A DNA stretch of 64,000 nucleotides from a bacterium (GTDB taxonomy: Bacteria > Bdellovibrionota > UBA2428). Numbering within the stretch: position 1 is the first letter of the stretch; every line of letters starts with the position of its first letter. Shown here piece by piece: positions 59,418 through 64,000 of the stretch. The stretch lies in the NCBI GenBank assembly GCA_009991595.1, contig JAACVK010000022.1, positions 1-64,000 of the forward strand, read 5' to 3'. The position numbers and the translations under genes were made by a program. Below the pieces are notes generated by a model. The model searched no databases, was not told the origin of the DNA, and saw only the letters and a program-made list of their open reading frames with translations.

Positions 59418-61993
59418 TAGATAACGAAAACGACCCCATCAAAGTTAGAGGCGCCAAGGAACATAATTTAAAAAATGTTTCTATTGATATTCCTACTCAA
59501 AAGCTAGTCGTGATTACGGGTCCGTCTGGCTCAGGCAAATCAAGCCTTGCTTTTGATACGATATTTGCCGAAGGCCAACGTCGCTACATGGAAAGCCTCT
59601 CCGCCTACGCACGTCAGTTTTTGGATCAACTTAGCCGGCCTAACGTCGATATGGTTGACGGCTTATCGCCGGCGGTAGCAATTGAACAAAAAACTATTTC
59701 TAGTCACCCTCGATCAACAGTAGGAACGGTTACCGGGGTATATGATTTTTTACGGCTGCTTTATGCTCGCGTCGGAGAAGTAAAGGATCCTGATACAGGA
59801 GAAACCCTAACCGCCCATGATGATCAATCAATTTTTGATTACCTAAAAACACTGCCCGCTGGTGACAAGGTTCAACTCTATGGAAGTGTTGTCCGAGGAA
59901 AAAAGGGTGAGTTCTTAAGAGAATTCGAACAATGGCGTAGAGCCGGATTCACAAAGGTTCTCATCGATAAAGAAATGCGAAGTCTCCACGATCCAATTCT
60001 CCTCTCACGATACGCACTTCACGACATTGACCTACTAATCGACACAGTTGTCGCCGGAGCAGAAGATCTAGAAAAAAGAATGCCCGAAGCCTTCCGGCAC
60101 ATAGACAAACTCGCTGACGGCTGGCTTCGCTGCGTTCATATAAAGACTCAAGAGGAAAAATTCTTTTCTAGAAAAATTGCATCTTCAACTTCAGACAAAA
60201 CTTTTCCTGAACTAGAGCCCAGACTATTTTCCTTCAACTCTCCCTACGGAATGTGCGAGAAATGTCGAGGCGTTGGATTTCTTGAGGTAGCCCATAAAAA
60301 GACTTCTCGAATTCAAAAGGGGAAGGGTCGCGACGACATCGAATTCTTAGATGATGAAGAGGAAAACTTTATCACTTGCACGACCTGCAATGGATCGAGA
60401 TTACGAGAAGAAGCCGCTTGGGTCTTGTTCTGCGGAATGCCAATCTATGAACTAAGCGGTTTAACGGCCAATGACCTTAGCCTCCTCTTTAAGCAAAAAC
60501 TTAAAACCGACGACAACCCTGTAACGAAACGTATCCTGGAGGAAGTGTTAACAAGACTTCACTTTTTAGATAACGTTGGAGTTGGTTATCTATCCCTAGA
60601 CAGAAGAACCTCTACCATATCTGGAGGAGAAGCACAGAGAATTCGCCTTGCAACTCAATTAGGCTCTCAACTTAGCGGCGTTTTATATGTGTTAGACGAG
60701 CCAAGTATTGGCTTACATCCAAGAGATAATGGCAAACTTCTCGGTAGCTTGAAAAGACTGCGCGACTTGGGCAACACTGTCCTTGTTGTAGAGCATGACG
60801 AAGAGACAATGCTGGCTTCCGACTATTTAATCGACATTGGTCCCGGCGCTGGAATCCACGGCGGAGAAGTGATCACGAAGGGAATTCCTTCTGAGTTTAT
60901 TAAGGACAAAGACTCTAAAACCGCCGCTTATCTTCGCGGAGAAAAGCTTGTCACAGAAGACAGAGAGTGTCGCACCGGAAATGGAAATTTCATTGAGATT
61001 TCAGGCTGTAGAGGAAACAATCTTAAAAATGTTTCGCTGAGAGTTCCACTGGGTACTTTTTGTGTTTTTACAGGCGTTAGTGGGTCAGGAAAATCTTCTC
61101 TAGTTAGAGACACGCTTGAAGCAGCTATCGTACAAAAATTCTATCGTTCTGTTCGTGATCCTCTTCCATTTGATAAACTAAGTGGCCTTCAATCAATTGA
61201 TAAGATTGTTCACGTAAATCAAAAACCCATCGGAAGACTTCCTAGAAGTAATCCCTCTACATATACCGGACTTTTTAGTTTGTTAAGAGACGTCTTTGCC
61301 GACACCCCTGACTCCAAAATCAGGGGCTATAAAGCCGGAACCTTTTCGTTTAATGTGAAAGGCGGCCGTTGTGATGGATGCGAAGGGGCTGGAAAAAAGA
61401 AACTAGAGATGCATTTTCTTCCCGATGTTTTCGTCGACTGCGAAGTTTGTAATGGGACTCGGTATCGAAGAGAAGTTCTTGAGGTTAGATACCTTGGAAA
61501 GAGCATTGCCGATGTTCTCTCCATGAGCGTAGAGGAAGCTTACGAACACTTTAAAAAGAATCCAAAAATAGAGGCTAAACTCAGTACACTTTTAAACGTT
61601 GGCTTGGGATACATAAAGCTAGGACAGCCTTCCCACACTCTCTCCGGCGGTGAAGCCCAGCGAATAAAACTTGCCAAAGAACTTTCAAAAAGAAGCACCG
61701 GAAAAACTCTCTATGTTTTAGATGAACCAACAACTGGACTTCATTTTGAAGACATTAAGAAGCTTCTTCACGTGGTTCAAACCCTCACCGACGCAGGTAA
61801 CACTGTCTTAGTCATTGAACATAATCTTGATGTTATGGCAGCTGCAGATCATCTCGTTGACATGGGACCTGAAGCTGGTGAAGGCGGTGGAGAAGTTGTT
61901 TTTGAAGGAACGCCAAAACAGATGGCTAAATCCACCCTAACCGCTCCCACTGCCGTAGCCATTCGCGAATATTTTAAGCGCCGCGCTCACTAA
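59414..61993 (+). CDS. uvrA: excinuclease ABC subunit A, shortened (859 aa)
   Basis: Two ABC ATPase modules (GPSGSGKSSLAFDTIFAEGQRRYMESLSAYARQFL; SGGEAQRIKLAKEL), C-terminal zinc finger CDGCEGAG...CEVCNGTRY; TTG start. Confidence 0.95.
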   Translation: MIDNENDPIKVRGAKEHNLKNVSIDIPTQKLVVITGPSGSGKSSLAFDTIFAEGQRRYMESLSAYARQFLDQLSRPNVDMVDGLSPAVAIEQKTISSHPRSTVGTVTGVYDFLRLLYARVGEVKDPDTGETLTAHDDQSIFDYLKTLPAGDKVQLYGSVVRGKKGEFLREFEQWRRAGFTKVLIDKEMRSLHDPILLSRYALHDIDLLIDTVVAGAEDLEKRMPEAFRHIDKLADGWLRCVHIKTQEEKFFSRKIASSTSDKTFPELEPRLFSFNSPYGMCEKCRGVGFLEVAHKKTSRIQKGKGRDDIEFLDDEEENFITCTTCNGSRLREEAAWVLFCGMPIYELSGLTANDLSLLFKQKLKTDDNPVTKRILEEVLTRLHFLDNVGVGYLSLDRRTSTISGGEAQRIRLATQLGSQLSGVLYVLDEPSIGLHPRDNGKLLGSLKRLRDLGNTVLVVEHDEETMLASDYLIDIGPGAGIHGGEVITKGIPSEFIKDKDSKTAAYLRGEKLVTEDRECRTGNGNFIEISGCRGNNLKNVSLRVPLGTFCVFTGVSGSGKSSLVRDTLEAAIVQKFYRSVRDPLPFDKLSGLQSIDKIVHVNQKPIGRLPRSNPSTYTGLFSLLRDVFADTPDSKIRGYKAGTFSFNVKGGRCDGCEGAGKKKLEMHFLPDVFVDCEVCNGTRYRREVLEVRYLGKSIADVLSMSVEEAYEHFKKNPKIEAKLSTLLNVGLGYIKLGQPSHTLSGGEAQRIKLAKELSKRSTGKTLYVLDEPTTGLHFEDIKKLLHVVQTLTDAGNTVLVIEHNLDVMAAADHLVDMGPEAGEGGGEVVFEGTPKQMAKSTLTAPTAVAIREYFKRRAH

Positions 61994-62056
61994 GAGTAAA
62001 TTGACCGACTAGGTTGATACACTTGTTTGTGTTAAAAAAAGCTCTGGGAGGATTAT

Positions 62057-62371
62057 ATGAAAAAAACGTTAATCTATTTTTCTGCAATTACAACTGTGCT
62101 CACCGTAGGCGCTGGCTACTTTTCCAATAAGGCTTCTGCTAAGGACGGGACAAAGCAAACGGTTTCCGTAGCTTCTTCTGCCCGATATGCTGCCGACACT
62201 TTAAACACACAAGGAGCAGCAGTGCTCTGTGGAGATCCAACTTCTTCTAGCTCTTCTGTAAACTTGAACAGACTTCTTGAAGACGTTGGTCGATACCACA
62301 ATCAACGCTTTAATATTGCACCAATGGAAACGACCGCGGGTGTTTGCCTTTTCTTAAGCAGCTCAAATTAA
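62057..62371 (+). CDS. small exported hypothetical protein
   Basis: 104 aa with signal peptide; AGGAGG-like RBS (GGGAGGA) upstream. Confidence 0.55.
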   Translation: MKKTLIYFSAITTVLTVGAGYFSNKASAKDGTKQTVSVASSARYAADTLNTQGAAVLCGDPTSSSSSVNLNRLLEDVGRYHNQRFNIAPMETTAGVCLFLSSSN

Positions 62372-63255
62372 TCTTTAGCTGCAATTTCTTCACCAACACG
62401 AACAAGAGTTTCAAAACCTTTGTTCGTGTTTTCAATTAAATCGCCTGAGGGAATAACTCCAGACGTGGTGAGCATGATTACAGTAGAGCCACCAAAATGG
62501 AAGGCGCCCTTCGGCTCTCCTCGCGCAAAGCTCTCTCCAACTTTTTTAAACTGTTCAATCTCTCCGACACAAATAGCGCCCACTTCTAAATAGATTATCT
62601 CAGAAAAGTTCTTAGTTTCTAAGGAGGACAGTTGTCTTTCGTTCTCTAAAAACACATTGGGAATTTTTTCCAATGAAATTGGATTCACGGAATGCAGTCG
62701 TCCAGGCAGTTGAGAAAGAGAGCGAAGAACCCCTTCATCGGGAAAATGAAAACGATGATAATCCACGGGACAAAGTCTAAAAACCCAGACATGACCGCCT
62801 TCAAAGTTGTTCATCTTTACGGAATCTCCAACTAGCTCTTTTAAAGAGAGTTGCTTTCCTTTAACGGCCAAAGGAGCCAGAGATTGCTTGATCTCAAAAA
62901 CAGATAGTCTAGCTTCACAGGGGGATCCAAGAGAGTTCTGCTTTGGGGGGAAAAGACGATACTCTTCTTTTAACTCTCGAATGAAAAAGTCATCAAAGCT
63001 CTTAAAGCCACCCGCGGGTGTGACAAATTTATTCATTGAAATTTTAAAGGCTTTAACAAAGGGCTCGACTTTATTTTTTGAAAAACTTTGTTTTTGTAAA
63101 AAACCGTAAACCTTAGAAACTATCTTTTGAATCCAGTAATTTTTTACAATGACTCGCAATAAGAAGTTTTCATAGAAAACAGAAATCCATCGGGCTCCAT
63201 AAACCTTTTCTTGAAAAAGTTCTTTTGTATTTCTGTCTATTATCTGAATTTGCAT
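62368..63255 (-). CDS. psd: phosphatidylserine decarboxylase
   Basis: FDDFFIRELKEEYR, WVFRLCPVDYHRFHFP, GAFHFGGSTVIML cleavage motif; start re-assigned to MQIQIIDRNTK. Confidence 0.92.
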   Translation of the reverse strand: MQIQIIDRNTKELFQEKVYGARWISVFYENFLLRVIVKNYWIQKIVSKVYGFLQKQSFSKNKVEPFVKAFKISMNKFVTPAGGFKSFDDFFIRELKEEYRLFPPKQNSLGSPCEARLSVFEIKQSLAPLAVKGKQLSLKELVGDSVKMNNFEGGHVWVFRLCPVDYHRFHFPDEGVLRSLSQLPGRLHSVNPISLEKIPNVFLENERQLSSLETKNFSEIIYLEVGAICVGEIEQFKKVGESFARGEPKGAFHFGGSTVIMLTTSGVIPSGDLIENTNKGFETLVRVGEEIAAKD

Positions 63256-63292
63256 AAAAAAAGGCTGCCTCTCTTCAAAAAAAGAGGCAGCC
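63256..63292 (-). terminator. rho-independent terminator downstream of atpE (minus strand)
   Basis: 10-bp perfect stem GGCTGCCTCT/AGAGGCAGCC, 10-nt loop, then TTTTTTT on the minus strand. Confidence 0.92.
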
Positions 63293-63308
63293 AAACCTAA
63301 CTACTAAT

Positions 63309-63608
63309 TTAGATCATGAACGCAATTGCGAAAGCGAAAAGCACCAAAGACTCCATAAGTGCCAAGCTTAACAACAACGGCGTAAACAAAGGCTTGCCAG
63401 AAGCAGGGTTTCTACCGATTCCGTCAAGTGCTGCAGATGCTGCACGACTTTGAGAATAACCTACGATGGCAGCTGGCAATGCAATACAAAGAGCTTTTGC
63501 CAAAGCAATAGTTCCTTCAGAACCAGATGTCGTCATAGTTGCCACAGCTTCTTCTGCAAACGCGGCTGATGGTAAAAGTGCTGTTGTTAATAGTGCTAAT
63601 TTTTTCAT
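63309..63608 (-). CDS. atpE: F-type ATP synthase subunit c
   Basis: 99 aa, hairpin with RNP loop (GIGRNPAS) and membrane Glu (LALMESLVLFAF). Confidence 0.94.
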   Translation of the reverse strand: MKKLALLTTALLPSAAFAEEAVATMTTSGSEGTIALAKALCIALPAAIVGYSQSRAASAALDGIGRNPASGKPLFTPLLLSLALMESLVLFAFAIAFMI

Positions 63609-63625
63609 ATATATAACCTCCAGGT

Positions 63626-64000
63626 TTAATGGTCGTCTGCGTGAGCGGTTGCCATACCCACATAGATCATTGATAACATTGTAAAGACAAAGGCCTGAAT
63701 GAACGCTACCAACAGTCCCAAAATAAAAACTGGAACTGGACCAACACTGGCAATAATGTGGCCTATGATACTTCCAAACACGCCTAAAGATTCGTTCAAA
63801 AATCCGGTAAGATCTTTAAACAAATCGTTAACAATTCCGTAAACCGTATGATCGGCATAAATATTTGACCTTAGACGGAAGCCTAAAGTGATCGGTCTAA
63901 CCATATTCGAAACTAGTTCAATGGGGAACATAACAAGCCCTAAGGTTGGAAGTAGAATTCCTCTAAGGTGACCTGTGTAATCCTCTAAATATTGAAACCC
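63626..64000 (-). CDS. atpB: F-type ATP synthase subunit a, C-terminal part (truncated by window edge)
   Basis: GHLRGILLPTLGLVMFPIELVSNMVRPITLGFRLRSNIYADH..., open frame extends to 64000. Confidence 0.92.
   Translation of the reverse strand, partial: GFQYLEDYTGHLRGILLPTLGLVMFPIELVSNMVRPITLGFRLRSNIYADHTVYGIVNDLFKDLTGFLNESLGVFGSIIGHIIASVGPVPVFILGLLVAFIQAFVFTMLSMIYVGMATAHADDH

Noticed and set aside
63544-63608. Signal-peptide-like N-terminus of AtpE, considered as novel
   Set aside because: Similar leader-like extensions are, to my knowledge, seen on AtpE of some epsilonproteobacteria, so not unusual on its own

Overview
This 64 kb window is chromosomal DNA that looks like a Bdellovibrio-type bacterium (taxon inferred from gene content only). 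I saw no rRNA, transposase, integrase or CRISPR array. The main feature is a 17-gene complex I (nuo) block on the minus strand, about 34.4-51.7 kb. It encodes two full sets of membrane-arm subunits (A,H,J,K,L,M,N twice) but only C, E and F of the peripheral arm; nuoB, nuoD, nuoG and nuoI are absent here. The same co-directional run continues into a GYF/TPR-like protein, serS, tadA and a tRNA-Arg(ACG), so the A34 deaminase sits 16 nt from its substrate tRNA. Other content: thiamine-type ABC transporter parts, a subtilisin-like protease with a Gly-run/Cys/TM/Arg tail, a NarI/HdrD-like Fe-S protein, a GHMP kinase, a nucleotidyltransferase with an unlisted 53-aa upstream ORF, a NitT/TauT-type ABC system with an in-frame TGA between its ATPase and AAA-associated domains, thyA-folA, motAB, rmuC, gpsA-mfd-PPIases-phosphohexomutase-uvrA, psd and atpE/atpB. 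All function calls come from reading motifs by eye; no searches were run.
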